The notes under the pieces were generated by a model that had not been told where the DNA came from, made no database searches, and saw only the letters and a list, made by a program, of their open reading frames with translations. A stretch of DNA of 64,000 nt from Belliella calami (GTDB lineage Bacteria > Bacteroidota > Bacteroidia > Cytophagales > Cyclobacteriaceae), in the NCBI RefSeq assembly GCF_022549695.1, contig NZ_JAKZGS010000014.1, forward strand, positions 53,083 to 117,082, written 5' to 3'. Positions within the stretch are counted from its first letter, which is position 1, and each line of letters begins with the position of its first letter. The translations under genes and the position numbers were made by a program. Below, piece after piece: positions 31,400 to 41,320 of the stretch.

Positions 31400-33535
31400 A
31401 TGGATCAAGCTGTATTAGTAAAAAAGCCAGAGGAAATTTTAAAGAAGTTTTTTGGGTATTCGGAATTCAGAGGAGATCAGAAACAGATTATCCAATCCAT
31501 TCTTACAAAAAAAGATACAATAGTACTGATGCCCACAGGTGGCGGGAAATCTGTATGTTACCAAGTTCCAGCGATGGTTTTTGGGGGATTGACCTTGGTG
31601 ATTTCCCCTTTGATTTCTTTGATGAAAGATCAAGTGGATGCCTTAAATGCCAATGGGATTTCTGCTGCATTTTTGAATTCTTCCCAAAGCCAAAGTGAGC
31701 AGCGTTTTATATCTTCCCAAATCCAATCTGGAAAAATCAAACTTTTGTACATCGCTCCTGAGCGTCTGTATAGGGGTGACTACCCTTTGATAGATTTTTT
31801 GAAAACAGTGAATTTATCTCTTGTGGCAATAGATGAAGCACATTGTGTCTCTCAATGGGGACATGATTTTCGACCTGAGTATTTGAAAATTGGGGAATTG
31901 AGGAAATTATTTCCACAAATACCATTTATCGCATTGACGGCCACTGCGGATAAGTTGACCAGAAAGGATATTGCTGATAAGTTGGGGTTAAAAACGCCAC
32001 AGTGGTTTATTTCCTCTTTTGACAGAAGTAATATTACTTATCGGGTTACAGCCAAGCGAGACGCTATGGGCAAATTGCTAGAGTTTCTTGATTTTCATAA
32101 GAAAGACTCAGGTGTGATCTATTGCCTATCCAGAAAGAATGTGGAGGAGACGGCTTCAGAGCTTCAAGTAAGAGGGATGTCTGCATTACCCTATCATGCG
32201 GGTTTGCCTAGGGAAGAGCGTGAGAAAAACCAAGAGCTTTTCATCAAAGATGAAGTCAAAATCATGGTGGCCACGATAGCGTTTGGGATGGGGATAGATA
32301 AGTCGAATGTCAGATTTGTCGTTCACATGAATATGCCCCAAAATATTGAAGGGTATTATCAGGAGACTGGAAGGGCAGGAAGGGATGGACTTCCGAGCGA
32401 TGCGTTGTTGTTTTATTCTGGTCAAGATGCGATTACACTTGGTAGAATGCTAGATCAAGGCGAAAATCAAGAGTTTACCCACGTGATGCAGGATAAGTTG
32501 GAGAAGATGAAATCATTTTGTCAGACGAAGGTCTGCAGGAGGAAGTTTTTACTGAATTACTTTGGGGAGAACCATGCCGGGGATTGTGGCAATTGTGATA
32601 TTTGCTTCCAAAAGGGAAATCGGCAAGATATGACTATACCTTCGCAGATGTTGCTTTCGACAGTTGCCAGATTGGGGGAGAATTTTGGGATAGGCTATGT
32701 CATTCTTGTGCTTAGAGGGTCAAAATCTGCCAAAGTCCAAGAAGCACATCAGAGTTTGAGTGTTTATGGAATTGGAAAAGATAGACCGGAGTCATTTTGG
32801 AAGGATCTAGGCGACAAGTTGCTTCAAGAAGATTACTTAGCAGAGGCAGGTGCTCAATTCCCCACTTTGAAACTCACGGAATTTGCTTGGCAAAAGCTAA
32901 AAGCTAAAGAAAAGATCTTGCTCCCAATGGAAGAATCTTTATCAGAAGTATCAAGTAAACCAAGTACACATCACGAAGAGCTGTTGGATGAATTGAAAGC
33001 TCTAAGGTATTCCATTGCCCAAAAAAGCGGGGTTCCTCCTTATGTAGTTTTTGCTGATAATTCATTGCTGGAGATGGCTACCTATCTGCCAGTTGATGAG
33101 GCTTCATTTTTGACGATTTCGGGCGTAGGGCAAGTGAAAGCACAAAGTTATGGTGATGACTTTCTCAAAGTTGTAGGAGAATATGTCAAAAAAAATAACC
33201 TCACTCCCCATAGAAAAGTACAAACCCAAAGAGCAAAGCCAGTTCGGAGTTCCCAGTCAGAAGCGTTGACTTTAAAGTTGTTCAATGAAGGTAAAAATAT
33301 ATATCAGATAGCTGAAGAAAGGGGTATGACTTTCAATACTGTAGAGGAGCATTTGGTAAATATGGTCAAAAAGAAAGAAGTGGATGCTGAGAAATTTTTG
33401 TCTAAAGATGATATTTTGAATATTAGATTGGCGTATAGAAGGCAGGGGACACATTTTCTCAAGCCATTGAAGGAGCAGTTTGGAGAAAGGTATTCATATT
33501 TTCAGTTGAAGGTAGCTTTGGCAGAAGAAAGGTAA
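31400..33535 (+). CDS. recQ: DNA helicase RecQ, long form with HRDC and HTH domains
   Basis: A 711-residue canonical RecQ. Walker A (TGGGKS) is at residues 46-51 and DEAH at 145-148, followed by CVSQWGHDFRP. The second helicase lobe contains QETGRAGRDG. A zinc-binding cluster follows (C-x-x-KVCRRK, NYFGE, CGNCDIC), then the RQC winged helix near 400-500, an HRDC domain near 520-600 (ALRYSIAQKSGVPPYVVFAD), and a C-terminal helix-turn-helix segment (LFNEGKNIYQIAEERGMT) typical of Bacteroidota RecQ. It differs from the short RecQ at 1608-3518, which lacks HRDC. It unwinds 3'-5' and resolves recombination and replication intermediates. Confidence 0.97.
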   Translation: MDQAVLVKKPEEILKKFFGYSEFRGDQKQIIQSILTKKDTIVLMPTGGGKSVCYQVPAMVFGGLTLVISPLISLMKDQVDALNANGISAAFLNSSQSQSEQRFISSQIQSGKIKLLYIAPERLYRGDYPLIDFLKTVNLSLVAIDEAHCVSQWGHDFRPEYLKIGELRKLFPQIPFIALTATADKLTRKDIADKLGLKTPQWFISSFDRSNITYRVTAKRDAMGKLLEFLDFHKKDSGVIYCLSRKNVEETASELQVRGMSALPYHAGLPREEREKNQELFIKDEVKIMVATIAFGMGIDKSNVRFVVHMNMPQNIEGYYQETGRAGRDGLPSDALLFYSGQDAITLGRMLDQGENQEFTHVMQDKLEKMKSFCQTKVCRRKFLLNYFGENHAGDCGNCDICFQKGNRQDMTIPSQMLLSTVARLGENFGIGYVILVLRGSKSAKVQEAHQSLSVYGIGKDRPESFWKDLGDKLLQEDYLAEAGAQFPTLKLTEFAWQKLKAKEKILLPMEESLSEVSSKPSTHHEELLDELKALRYSIAQKSGVPPYVVFADNSLLEMATYLPVDEASFLTISGVGQVKAQSYGDDFLKVVGEYVKKNNLTPHRKVQTQRAKPVRSSQSEALTLKLFNEGKNIYQIAEERGMTFNTVEEHLVNMVKKKEVDAEKFLSKDDILNIRLAYRRQGTHFLKPLKEQFGERYSYFQLKVALAEER

Positions 33536-33828
33536 GACAGTAGCCTTCTCGCAAAGCAAATAAAGGAGCAAAGGTTCGCAAAAGTTGTTTTGTCAGGAGT
33601 CTTGGTGCAAAATGCTTATAAAATTGTGGGGTTTTAAGATATGGATCTAATGGATTCATATTTCCTGACTGACTCTAATCTTGTCTCCAAGATATTCATC
33701 GGGGAAGGTTTTGCTTTTTATGCATTTGTTTTCTTCAAAATCTACCTTCTTAAATCTAACATCAAAAATCATGTCCACCCTTCCAATACCAGATTCTTGT
33801 CGTACTTTTACAGTTCAATATTTAATAG

Positions 33829-34686
33829 ATGGCTAAGTCCTTTTCTTTTTGGAGTTTATTTAAGATCAGCAGGCCTGTGAATTTGGTGATTGTAGCATTT
33901 GCCCAATTGATGACAGCATATTTTTTGGTGGAGACTGATCGGCTTGGAGTCCCTGTGCTTCAGGATATAGATTTGTATTTGTTGATTCTGGCCACTGTGA
34001 TTTTGACAGCTGCAGGATATATGATCAATGATTATTATGATGTAAAGATTGACTATATCAATAAGCCTGAGGAAGTAATCATAGGCAAGGGTATGAGAAG
34101 GAGGGTGGCAATTTTCTTTCATTCAATACTCAATTTCACAGGCATAGCAATCGCTTGGATAGTAAGTCCAAGGGTAGGGGTGATATTCTTTATAGCTGCT
34201 TTTTTGCTTTGGCTGTATAGCAATTTGTTGAAAAGGTTGCCTTTTGTGGGGAATTTTGTAGTGGCTTTACTTACCGGAACAGCGATTTGGCTCATAGGTT
34301 ACTATTATCAGAAGTCCGAGTTGCTTGTGTTGACCTATGCTATTTTTGCCTTTTTTATCAATTTGATTCGAGAGATTATCAAAGATGTTGAAGATAGGCA
34401 GGGAGATAGAAAGCATGGTTGCAGAACCTTGCCGATTGTAATTGGTTTTAGGAATACAAAACGAGTGATTTTCGTTATCGCAATTGCTTTTGTTTGTGCA
34501 ATACTTATTGTCACTTTCAAAATCAATAATGTGTTACTATTCTATTACTTTGGAGGTTTGAGCTTTCTCTTTTTTTTATTTATGTATAAAATATACATAG
34601 CAGACAGAAAAGCTCATTTCACTCAATTAAGCATTTTGTCAAAGCTACTGATGCTGACGGGGATACTTAGTATGGGTTTGCTATAG
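33829..34686 (+). CDS. UbiA-family prenyltransferase, geranylgeranylglycerol-phosphate geranylgeranyltransferase-like
   Basis: A 285-residue integral membrane prenyltransferase with about eight transmembrane helices. The first Asp-rich motif is NDYYDVKID at residues 67-75 (NDxxDxxxD), and the second is DVEDRQGD near residue 189. Both bind the Mg-diphosphate of the prenyl donor. In Bacteroidota this subgroup is commonly annotated as geranylgeranylglycerol-phosphate geranylgeranyltransferase, but the acceptor cannot be read from sequence. It is preceded by a 290-bp region without a gene and followed by a bidirectional terminator. Confidence 0.85.
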   Translation: MAKSFSFWSLFKISRPVNLVIVAFAQLMTAYFLVETDRLGVPVLQDIDLYLLILATVILTAAGYMINDYYDVKIDYINKPEEVIIGKGMRRRVAIFFHSILNFTGIAIAWIVSPRVGVIFFIAAFLLWLYSNLLKRLPFVGNFVVALLTGTAIWLIGYYYQKSELLVLTYAIFAFFINLIREIIKDVEDRQGDRKHGCRTLPIVIGFRNTKRVIFVIAIAFVCAILIVTFKINNVLLFYYFGGLSFLFFLFMYKIYIADRKAHFTQLSILSKLLMLTGILSMGLL

Positions 34687-34780
34687 AAGATTGATGATGC
34701 TGATTTGTTGAGAGTTGTTTCTAAACCATCTATTTGCTTTTTCCAAAAAATAAATCCTAAATGTCTGAAAAGACCAAAAG

Positions 34781-34826
34781 AAAAGCAGGTTTTTGCATAG
34801 ATTCATCTGCAAAGACCTGCTTTTTC
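34781..34826. terminator. Bidirectional rho-independent terminator
   Basis: AAAAGCAGGT (34781-34790) pairs with ACCTGCTTTT (about 34815-34824), with an inner TGCA/TGCA pairing. A and T runs flank it. It separates the convergent prenyltransferase and prohibitin-like genes. Confidence 0.8.
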
Positions 34827-34840
34827 AACATGTTAATAAT

Positions 34841-35617
34841 TTAATCCTTCTGATTATTAATCAGGTAAGGAGTCTTGCCATCAGTGATGATTATTTTGGT
34901 GTTTGGAGAATTTGCTAATTCCCTGAAAGCTTCGATACTTCTTAGTTCTATGATCTCACGGACTAAGCCTTCTGCTAAGATTTTCTGTGCATCTCTTGTA
35001 CCTTCTGCTTCGATTCGTCTTCTTTCAGCTTCTTTTCTTTCTCTGTCTAGCACATACTCCATTTGCTGCGCTTCCTGTTCTGCTTGCAGTTTCCTTTCAA
35101 TTGCCCGGCTTAGTTCAGCTGGCAATTTGATGCTCTTCATGAGAACTCTTTCAATGATAAAACCTCTTTCGAGTAATGATTCGTGCATTCTATCTTGAAT
35201 TTGATTTTCGATTTGTCCACGCATTCCAGAGTGCATGTCCTTAGCCATGTATTGAGCTGTGACATCGGCCGCTGCTGATCTGAAAACATTCATGATCAAG
35301 ACTCTTTCATAGTTTTCGCCCACATCTTCTAGAATGAAAGGAACTTTGTCTTTTGCTATATTGTAGAGAATTGATATCTCTGATTCGATGGTCAATCCTT
35401 CTTTACTTGGGAGGTTTAATTTGACTTCTTGATTTACGGTACGAATTGGGACTTTTATGACAGTTGTAGTAAAAGGGTTGAAACTTACCAGTCCAGCATC
35501 GGAAATATTACTGCTAAGTTTGCCGAATTTTCTTTTAACACCTACTTCACCTTGCTTGACAACTGTGCAAGACGCAATCAGTCCAGCAATGATAGAAAAC
35601 AAAAGGAATTTTTTCAT
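34841..35617 (-). CDS. Prohibitin-like SPFH-domain lipoprotein
   Basis: A 258-residue protein with a lipoprotein signal (lipobox IASC, Cys17) and an SPFH/Band 7 domain covering about residues 24-200. The order of segments is that of prohibitins: EVGVKRKFGK, VSFNPFTTTVIKVPIRT, then the long coiled coil QAEQEAQQMEYVLDRERKEAERRRIEAEG split across two helices. SPFH proteins form cage-like oligomers and scaffold membrane microdomains. Being a lipoprotein suggests it faces the periplasm. It is a single gene, convergent with the prenyltransferase. Confidence 0.9.
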   Translation of the reverse strand: MKKFLLFSIIAGLIASCTVVKQGEVGVKRKFGKLSSNISDAGLVSFNPFTTTVIKVPIRTVNQEVKLNLPSKEGLTIESEISILYNIAKDKVPFILEDVGENYERVLIMNVFRSAAADVTAQYMAKDMHSGMRGQIENQIQDRMHESLLERGFIIERVLMKSIKLPAELSRAIERKLQAEQEAQQMEYVLDRERKEAERRRIEAEGTRDAQKILAEGLVREIIELRSIEAFRELANSPNTKIIITDGKTPYLINNQKD

Positions 35618-35712
35618 AATCGATTAATTTAGGATTCAAATTCCTTAACGTACCATTAACTACCAAAGGTTGTGTCTTTTTCACTTGCATTCCTTAATTC
35701 TTGAAAAGAAGA

Positions 35713-35741
35713 TTGATTTCATTTCTATTTCTTTATTTTTG
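35713..35741 (+). promoter_or_regulatory. Promoter of purN
   Basis: TTG at 35713-35715 and TATTTTTG at 35734-35741 are 18 bases apart, as in the Bacteroidota consensus. The GTG start is 28 bases after the -7 box. Confidence 0.6.
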
Positions 35742-35768
35742 TTTTTTTAAAATTTAAAAACCCAAACA

Positions 35769-36326
35769 GTGAAAAAAATCGCAATTCTAGCATCAGGAAG
35801 TGGATCCAACGCAGAGAAAATAATCGAGTATTTTCAGAATTCAGAAAAAGCGCAGATTGTACTTGTAGCTTCAAACAAAAAAGACGCGTATGTACTTGAA
35901 CGAGCCAAAAAATTCAGTGTCCCAACTTTTATTTTTAACAGGTCAGATTTGGAAGATGGATTGCTTACGAAAATGTTGTCAAGCTTAGAGGTTGATTTTG
36001 TGGTGTTGGCCGGTTTCTTACTAAAAATCCCACAGGGGTTGATCAAGGCATTTCCTGAGAGAATTGTAAACATTCATCCAGCATTGCTTCCAAAATATGG
36101 TGGTAAAGGGATGTATGGCATGCATGTACATCAAGCAGTAAAAGATGCTTCTGATTCAGAAACTGGTATTACGATTCATTTGGTAAATGAAAACTATGAT
36201 GAAGGAAAAGTGATATTTCAGGCTGGTGTTGAGGTTTTGGAGACTGATACACCAGAAGATATAGCGAATAAAGTACATGCTCTGGAACATAAATACTTTC
36301 CAAATGTCATAGAAAGCCTGCTTTAA
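35769..36326 (+). CDS. purN: Phosphoribosylglycinamide formyltransferase
   Basis: A 185-residue enzyme that transfers a formyl group from 10-formyltetrahydrofolate to GAR, the third step of purine synthesis. It starts at GTG. The N-terminal ILASGSGSN (residues 6-14) binds the phosphoribosyl part. The catalytic Asn101, His103 (NIHPALLPKYGGKGMYG) and Asp144 (ENYDEGKVIFQ) have the spacing of E. coli PurN (106, 108, 144). Length is normal. The next gene, purH, is 107 bases downstream on the same strand; both act in the same pathway. Confidence 0.96.
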   Translation: MKKIAILASGSGSNAEKIIEYFQNSEKAQIVLVASNKKDAYVLERAKKFSVPTFIFNRSDLEDGLLTKMLSSLEVDFVVLAGFLLKIPQGLIKAFPERIVNIHPALLPKYGGKGMYGMHVHQAVKDASDSETGITIHLVNENYDEGKVIFQAGVEVLETDTPEDIANKVHALEHKYFPNVIESLL

Positions 36327-36340
36327 TCCCTTGGTTTTCC

Positions 36341-36348
36341 TACCTTTG
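36341..36348 (+). promoter_or_regulatory. Candidate -7 box for purH
   Basis: TACCTTTG matches TAnnTTTG and is followed by CA, as in many Bacteroidota promoters. It lies 85 bases before the purH ATG. No well-spaced -33 TTTG was seen. Confidence 0.35.
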
Positions 36349-36433
36349 CAACTTGAAAAAAATTCCAATCACTACATATGCTCACAAATGCAAATTGACT
36401 TGAAAGTCTAGACGCATTTTTAGCTAATTCATT

Positions 36434-37960
36434 ATGGCAAACAAAAAAATCCAATCCGCTCTAATTTCAGTCTTTTACAAAGACAATCTTGAACCTATCA
36501 TCGCACAGCTCAAAGCTCAAGGAGTGAAAATCTACTCTACAGGAGGCACGCAGAAGTTTATTGAAGAACAAGGTGCTGAAGTAATACCTGTTGAAGAACT
36601 GACTGGGTATCCTTCCATATTCGGAGGTAGGGTAAAAACGTTGCACCCTAAAGTTTTTGGTGGAATTCTTCATAGAAGAGATCACGATGGGGATATTTCC
36701 CAAGCATCAGAATTCGACATTCCTGCGATTGACTTGGTAATCGTGGATCTTTATCCATTTGAAGAGACGGTAGCTTCAGGAGCGGAGGAAAGTGATATTA
36801 TTGAGAAAATAGATATTGGAGGGATTTCTTTGATCCGTGCTGCTGCCAAGAATTTCAAGGATGTAACGATCATTGCTTCTAAGGCACAATATGGTGAGTT
36901 GGAAGAAAGATTGAAAGCACAAGATGGTGCGACTACTTTGGAAGATAGAAGATATTTTGCGGCACAGGCTTTCCAAGTTTCGTCAAACTATGATACGCAT
37001 ATTTTCAATTACTTCAACAGAACAGAAGCTATTCCTGCTCTGAAAGTATCCGAAACCAAAGCAAAAGCATTGAGATATGGAGAAAATCCACATCAAGCAG
37101 CACATTTTTATGGGGATTTGGAGGAGTTATTCGATCAGTTGAATGGAAAGGAATTGTCTTACAATAACCTTGTGGATGTGGATGCAGCGGTAGCTTTGAT
37201 CGCTGAGTTCAAAGAAGAGACGGCTTTTGCGATTTTGAAGCATACCAATGCTTGCGGAGTGGCACTTGCTGATTCTGTGAAAGAGGCGTATCAAAAGGCA
37301 TTTGCAGCTGATACTACTTCTGCATTTGGAGGAGTATTGATTACTAATGAAAATGTTGATTTGGCAGCAGCAGAGGAAATGCATAGCCTTTTCTTCGAAG
37401 TCCTGATTGCTCCTTCATTTGATGAGGATGCTTTGGCTTTGTTGAAAGGAAAGAAAAACAGAATCTTATTAAAGCAAAAAATCCAGATAAAAGGCACAAA
37501 ACAAATCAAAACTTTGCTCAATGGTATAATTGAGCAAGATAAAGATTTGCAAACTGAAACAAAGGCGGATTTTAAGGTTGTTACAAAAGTGTCGCCTTCA
37601 GAGGAAGAGCAAGATGCATTGGTGTTCGCTGCAAAAATATGTAAGCATACCAAGTCAAACACGATTATCCTGAGCAACAGCAATCAATTATTTGCATCAG
37701 GTGTTGGTCAGACTTCTCGTGTAGATGCTTTGAGACAAGCGATTGAAAAAGCCAAATCCTTCGGGTTCGAACTGAAAGGTGCGGTAATGGCTTCAGATGC
37801 ATTTTTCCCATTCCCTGACTGCGTAGAGATAGCCTCAAAAGAAGGGATTTCAGCAGTAGTTCAGCCGGGTGGATCTATTAAAGATCAGGATTCTGTGGAT
37901 TTCTGTGATGCACACGGCATGAGTATGGTGATGACAGGTGTGAGGCATTTCAAGCATTGA
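36434..37960 (+). CDS. purH: Bifunctional AICAR formyltransferase/IMP cyclohydrolase
   Basis: A 508-residue enzyme for the last two steps of IMP synthesis. The N-terminal MGS-like cyclohydrolase domain (about 1-190) has IYSTGGTQKFIEEQG, GGRVKTLHPKVFGGIL and DLVIVDLYPFEETV. The C-terminal formyltransferase domain has the substrate-binding block RYGENPHQAAHFYG, KHTNACGVA and ASDAFFPFPDCVE, and ends with VMTGVRHFKH. Length is slightly shorter than the E. coli enzyme, as in other Bacteroidota. A terminator follows directly. It acts with purN immediately upstream. Confidence 0.97.
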   Translation: MANKKIQSALISVFYKDNLEPIIAQLKAQGVKIYSTGGTQKFIEEQGAEVIPVEELTGYPSIFGGRVKTLHPKVFGGILHRRDHDGDISQASEFDIPAIDLVIVDLYPFEETVASGAEESDIIEKIDIGGISLIRAAAKNFKDVTIIASKAQYGELEERLKAQDGATTLEDRRYFAAQAFQVSSNYDTHIFNYFNRTEAIPALKVSETKAKALRYGENPHQAAHFYGDLEELFDQLNGKELSYNNLVDVDAAVALIAEFKEETAFAILKHTNACGVALADSVKEAYQKAFAADTTSAFGGVLITNENVDLAAAEEMHSLFFEVLIAPSFDEDALALLKGKKNRILLKQKIQIKGTKQIKTLLNGIIEQDKDLQTETKADFKVVTKVSPSEEEQDALVFAAKICKHTKSNTIILSNSNQLFASGVGQTSRVDALRQAIEKAKSFGFELKGAVMASDAFFPFPDCVEIASKEGISAVVQPGGSIKDQDSVDFCDAHGMSMVMTGVRHFKH

Positions 37961-37990
37961 TTGAGCTAAAAAAATAAATGTAATTGAATC

Positions 37991-38027
37991 AAAAAGGTCT
38001 GGACAAATTAATGTTCAGGCCTTTTGT
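37991..38027 (+). terminator. Rho-independent terminator after purH
   Basis: AAAAGGTCTGGACA (from 37992) pairs with TGTTCAGGCCTTTT (to 38025) with two G-U pairs and a short loop, followed by GTTTT. Confidence 0.75.
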
Positions 38028-38186
38028 TTTAATAAGTAATTCATTTTTCTTTTTTCAAGAAATTTTGAGTGGAAAATAGACAACTTTGAAATTGACCTTT
38101 TATTAGTGTATTTTTGTTTATAAGTGTATCGGGTTGATCATGCTTTCACAGAATGTGGTCAATTGTAAATTTGTTTTTAAATAATT

Positions 38187-38387
38187 ATGAAACAGTTGAC
38201 TTTAAATATTTCGGAAAATAAGTACAAGACTTTTCTTGAGTTTATCAGGACACTTGATTATGTAAAGGTTGAAGAGATCGATGAAGAAGCTCTGGATGAA
38301 CTAAAAGTTAGCCTCTCCGAAGTGAAGCTTATCAGAGAAGGTAAGTTGCCAAAGCAAAAAGCTAAAGATTTTTTAAATGAGCTATGA
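38187..38387 (+). CDS. Antitoxin of a RelE-type toxin-antitoxin module
   Basis: A 66-residue protein with N-terminal strand QLTLNISENKYKTFLEFIRTL followed by a charged helical tail ending in LPKQKAKDFLNEL, a pattern typical of small Bacteroidota antitoxins paired with RelE. The toxin gene begins 11 bases before its stop, an unusually deep overlap. No palindrome for DNA binding was identified. The role is inferred from partner and size; no named antitoxin family is assigned. Confidence 0.75.
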   Translation: MKQLTLNISENKYKTFLEFIRTLDYVKVEEIDEEALDELKVSLSEVKLIREGKLPKQKAKDFLNEL

Positions 38388-38709
38388 TATAATAATTACA
38401 CCTGTATTCAAGCGACTTTTTAAAAAATTAGCCAAGAAATACCCATCGCTAAAAAACGAACTTGATATACTTATTGATAAACTTTCAGAAGAACCAAGTT
38501 TAGGGGTTCATTTAGGTCAAAATCTACATAAAATAAGGGTGTCTATTTCTTCTAAAAACAAAGGGAAATCCGGAGGAGCTAGAGTGATTTCGTTGATCTT
38601 AAGAAAAGAAGAGGAAGTTTATTTAGTCTACATCTATGACAAAAGTGAATTAGACAACCTTTCAAAAGATGAAATAAGTAGTATACTTCGAGAATTAGGA
38701 TTAAAATAA
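38377..38709 (+). CDS. Type II toxin, RelE/YoeB-like
   Basis: A 110-residue RelE-fold toxin. Recognisable positions are the N-terminal FKRLFKKLAKKYPSLKNEL helix pair, the strand-turn region NLHKIRVSISSKNKGKSGGAR (with the central G-G-A-R), and VYLVYIYDKSELDNLS, the active-site strand and following helix of this subgroup. These toxins are ribosome-dependent mRNA endonucleases. The start overlaps the antitoxin gene by 11 bases. It is a separate module from the ParE-type pair at 27693-28213. Confidence 0.88.
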   Translation: MSYDIIITPVFKRLFKKLAKKYPSLKNELDILIDKLSEEPSLGVHLGQNLHKIRVSISSKNKGKSGGARVISLILRKEEEVYLVYIYDKSELDNLSKDEISSILRELGLK

Positions 38710-38834
38710 AGTTAAAGTTGATCCGAAATTAGCTTAGTTACTTCTTAACATAAATTCTATATCCTAATTTGCAGGCTTATTCAATAACTTGATTTATTTG
38801 GTCTGATTTTAGGATCGTAAGCAAGATGATAATT

Positions 38835-40331
38835 ATGAAACAAAATTCCCAACTTAAAATATATAATACCCTTTCTAGGACAAAGGAGATTTTTGAACCA
38901 TTAAGTCCACCCTTTGTAGGGATGTATGTATGTGGACCTACTGTCTATGGTGATGCCCATTTAGGACACGGAAGACCCGCAATCACTTTTGATACTGTCA
39001 ACAGATACTTGACTCATCTGGGGATGAAAGTACGGTATGTCAGGAATATTACTGATGTAGGTCACTTGCAAGGTGATGCTGACGAAGGTGAAGATAAAAT
39101 CGCAAAAAAAGCAAAACTCGAACAGCTGGAGCCAATGGAAGTGGCTCAGCAATATACAGACTCATATCATAGAGATATGTTGGCTTTGAATACTATCAAA
39201 CCCAGCATAGAACCTAGAGCCACCGGACATATCCCCGAGCAGATCGCATTAGTTCAGGCAATCATGCACGAAGGACTTGCCTATGAAGTCAATGGTTCTG
39301 TGTATTTTGATGTTTTGAAATACAACGAAACGCAGAAGTATGGAAAATTGTCAGGCAGGGTATTGGAGGAGTTGATTTCGGGAAGTAGAGATCTTGATGG
39401 ACAGTCTGAAAAAAGAAATGCGGTAGATTTTGCCTTGTGGAAGAATGCTGCTCCAGAACATTTGATGAAATGGGAGTCTCCTTGGGGAGTGGGATTTCCA
39501 GGTTGGCATTTGGAATGTACAGCGATGAGTTCCAAGTACCTTGGAAAGCAATTCGATATTCACGGCGGAGGAATGGATTTGATGTTCCCACATCATGAAT
39601 GTGAGATTGCACAAGGAAATGCTTGCAACCATCAAGACCCAGCCAAATATTGGATGCACAACAATATGATCACGATCAATGGCCAGAAAATGGGCAAGTC
39701 TTTGGGAAACTTTATTACCCTTCAAGAGTTGTTTACAGGTGAGCATGATCTGTTGGAACAGGCCTATAGCCCAATGACGATCCGTTATTTTATCTTGACG
39801 GCACATTATAGGTCAACTTTGGATTTTTCCAATGATGCATTAAGAGCGGCTCAAAAAGGCTGCAAAAAGATCATCAATGGATTGAGAATTGCAAAAGGTT
39901 TGGTTTTTGAAGTGAACCAAAATGAAGAAGTTGATCAAAAACAAGCAGAGCAGGTAGAGCAGATTATCACGAATGCATATAGGGCTATGGATGATGATTT
40001 CAATACTGCACAGGCAATTGGACATTTGTTCAATCTTCTCAAGAAAATCAACTCCATTTACACAGGGCAATTGAATGCTTCGCATTTGGGAAAGGAAGTT
40101 TTTGAGAAAATGATCAATACATTTGTTGTCTTTGTCGAAGATATATTGGGGCTTAAAGAAGAAAAGCCAGATCATCAAGAAGGCTTGCTAAACGTGTTGC
40201 TAAAAATTTATGCTGATGCAAAATTGGCAAAGAATTACAGTAAAGTTGACGAGATAAGAGGAGCATTGAAGGAAATGGGGATTATTGTCAAAGACATGAA
40301 AGATAAAATAGACTGGGCTTATGAAGAGTAG
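38835..40331 (+). CDS. cysS: Cysteinyl-tRNA synthetase
   Basis: A class I aminoacyl-tRNA synthetase charging tRNA-Cys. I prefer the start at 38835; an in-frame ATG at 38826 adds three residues. The HIGH-like signature is [14 protein letters not shown], preceded by YVCGPTVYG containing the first zinc Cys. The KMSKS-like loop reads [10 protein letters not shown]. Other zinc ligands are visible in [15 protein letters not shown] and [18 protein letters not shown]. Total length is normal. The M28 peptidase gene begins 11 bases before its stop, so the two are likely co-transcribed. Confidence 0.97.
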   Translation: MKQNSQLKIYNTLSRTKEIFEPLSPPFVGMYVCGPTVYGDAHLGHGRPAITFDTVNRYLTHLGMKVRYVRNITDVGHLQGDADEGEDKIAKKAKLEQLEPMEVAQQYTDSYHRDMLALNTIKPSIEPRATGHIPEQIALVQAIMHEGLAYEVNGSVYFDVLKYNETQKYGKLSGRVLEELISGSRDLDGQSEKRNAVDFALWKNAAPEHLMKWESPWGVGFPGWHLECTAMSSKYLGKQFDIHGGGMDLMFPHHECEIAQGNACNHQDPAKYWMHNNMITINGQKMGKSLGNFITLQELFTGEHDLLEQAYSPMTIRYFILTAHYRSTLDFSNDALRAAQKGCKKIINGLRIAKGLVFEVNQNEEVDQKQAEQVEQIITNAYRAMDDDFNTAQAIGHLFNLLKKINSIYTGQLNASHLGKEVFEKMINTFVVFVEDILGLKEEKPDHQEGLLNVLLKIYADAKLAKNYSKVDEIRGALKEMGIIVKDMKDKIDWAYEE

Positions 40332-41301
40332 AATATTGTTTGTCCTATTGCTGGTCGTAAGTATTTGGGCATGTGACTCGAAGACATCTTCGAAACAAGA
40401 AACTGAACAAACTGTCTATAAAGATGTTCCTGAATTCAATGCAGACTCAGCGTTTTATTATATTCAAAGGCAGGTTGATTTTGGGCCTAGAGTCCCAATG
40501 ACTTCTAGCCATGAGCAGACAAAAGAATGGATCGTTTCAAAGTTTCGAGAGTTTGGTTTGGAAGTTCAGACACAAGAATTCCAAGCAAGAACTTATGATG
40601 GCCTTATATGGGATTTGACAAATATCATAGCCTCGTATAACCCAACTGCTCAAAAGAGAATCATGATTTCGGCACATTGGGATACAAGAAGGATAGCTGA
40701 TAAAGATACTCAGAGAATAGACGAACCAATAGACGGAGCGAATGACGGTGGGTCAGGTGTTGGAGTAGCATTAGAGTTGGCTAGAATTTTATCTACTTCT
40801 GAATTGAAAGCCGATGTAGGAGTGGATTTTATTCTATTTGACGGGGAAGATGATGGTGAGCCTGAGCATGCGAATAGAAGGGATAATTCTCAAATTTGGT
40901 GGTGTCTAGGGTCACAATATTGGTCTAAATCTCCACATCAAAGTGGTTATAAAGCCTACTACGGTATTTTGCTTGATATGGTAGGAGGTAAAGGGGCTAG
41001 ATTTTACAGAGAAGGTCATTCTATGTACTTTGCAAGAAACATAGTCAACAAGGTATGGAATTATGGAATAGAATTGGGATATTCGGACTACTTCATCCTC
41101 AAAGATGCAGGAGAGATCACTGACGACCATTACTTTGTCAATAAAAATGCTGGGATACCGATGATTGATATTATTGAGTTCTCTCCTGAAATAGGTTTTG
41201 GGAGGTACCATCATACCCATGATGACAATATGGAATTGATAGATAGAAGGACTCTAAAAGCAGTAGGTCATACAGTGCTGTTCACTATATTTCAAGAGTA
41301 A
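40321..41301 (+). CDS. M28 family zinc peptidase lipoprotein, glutaminyl cyclase-like
   Basis: A 326-residue lipoprotein (lipobox IWAC, Cys18) of the M28 family. Zinc-ligand regions are AHWDTR (His119, Asp121), [21 protein letters not shown] (Asp138 and Asp142 region) and LFDGEDDG (Glu176), with a late His near [10 protein letters not shown]. The fold and order match both M28 aminopeptidases and secreted glutaminyl-peptide cyclotransferases; the sequence does not decide between them. It overlaps the end of cysS, and is followed 20 bases later by the LacI-type regulator. Confidence 0.87.
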   Translation: MKSRILFVLLLVVSIWACDSKTSSKQETEQTVYKDVPEFNADSAFYYIQRQVDFGPRVPMTSSHEQTKEWIVSKFREFGLEVQTQEFQARTYDGLIWDLTNIIASYNPTAQKRIMISAHWDTRRIADKDTQRIDEPIDGANDGGSGVGVALELARILSTSELKADVGVDFILFDGEDDGEPEHANRRDNSQIWWCLGSQYWSKSPHQSGYKAYYGILLDMVGGKGARFYREGHSMYFARNIVNKVWNYGIELGYSDYFILKDAGEITDDHYFVNKNAGIPMIDIIEFSPEIGFGRYHHTHDDNMELIDRRTLKAVGHTVLFTIFQE

Positions 41302-41320
41302 TTTAACTAAACTACAGTCA

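Noticed and set aside
33641..33880. 79-codon plus-strand frame before the prenyltransferase gene
   Set aside because: Overlaps the prenyltransferase start in another frame, with no recognisable content.
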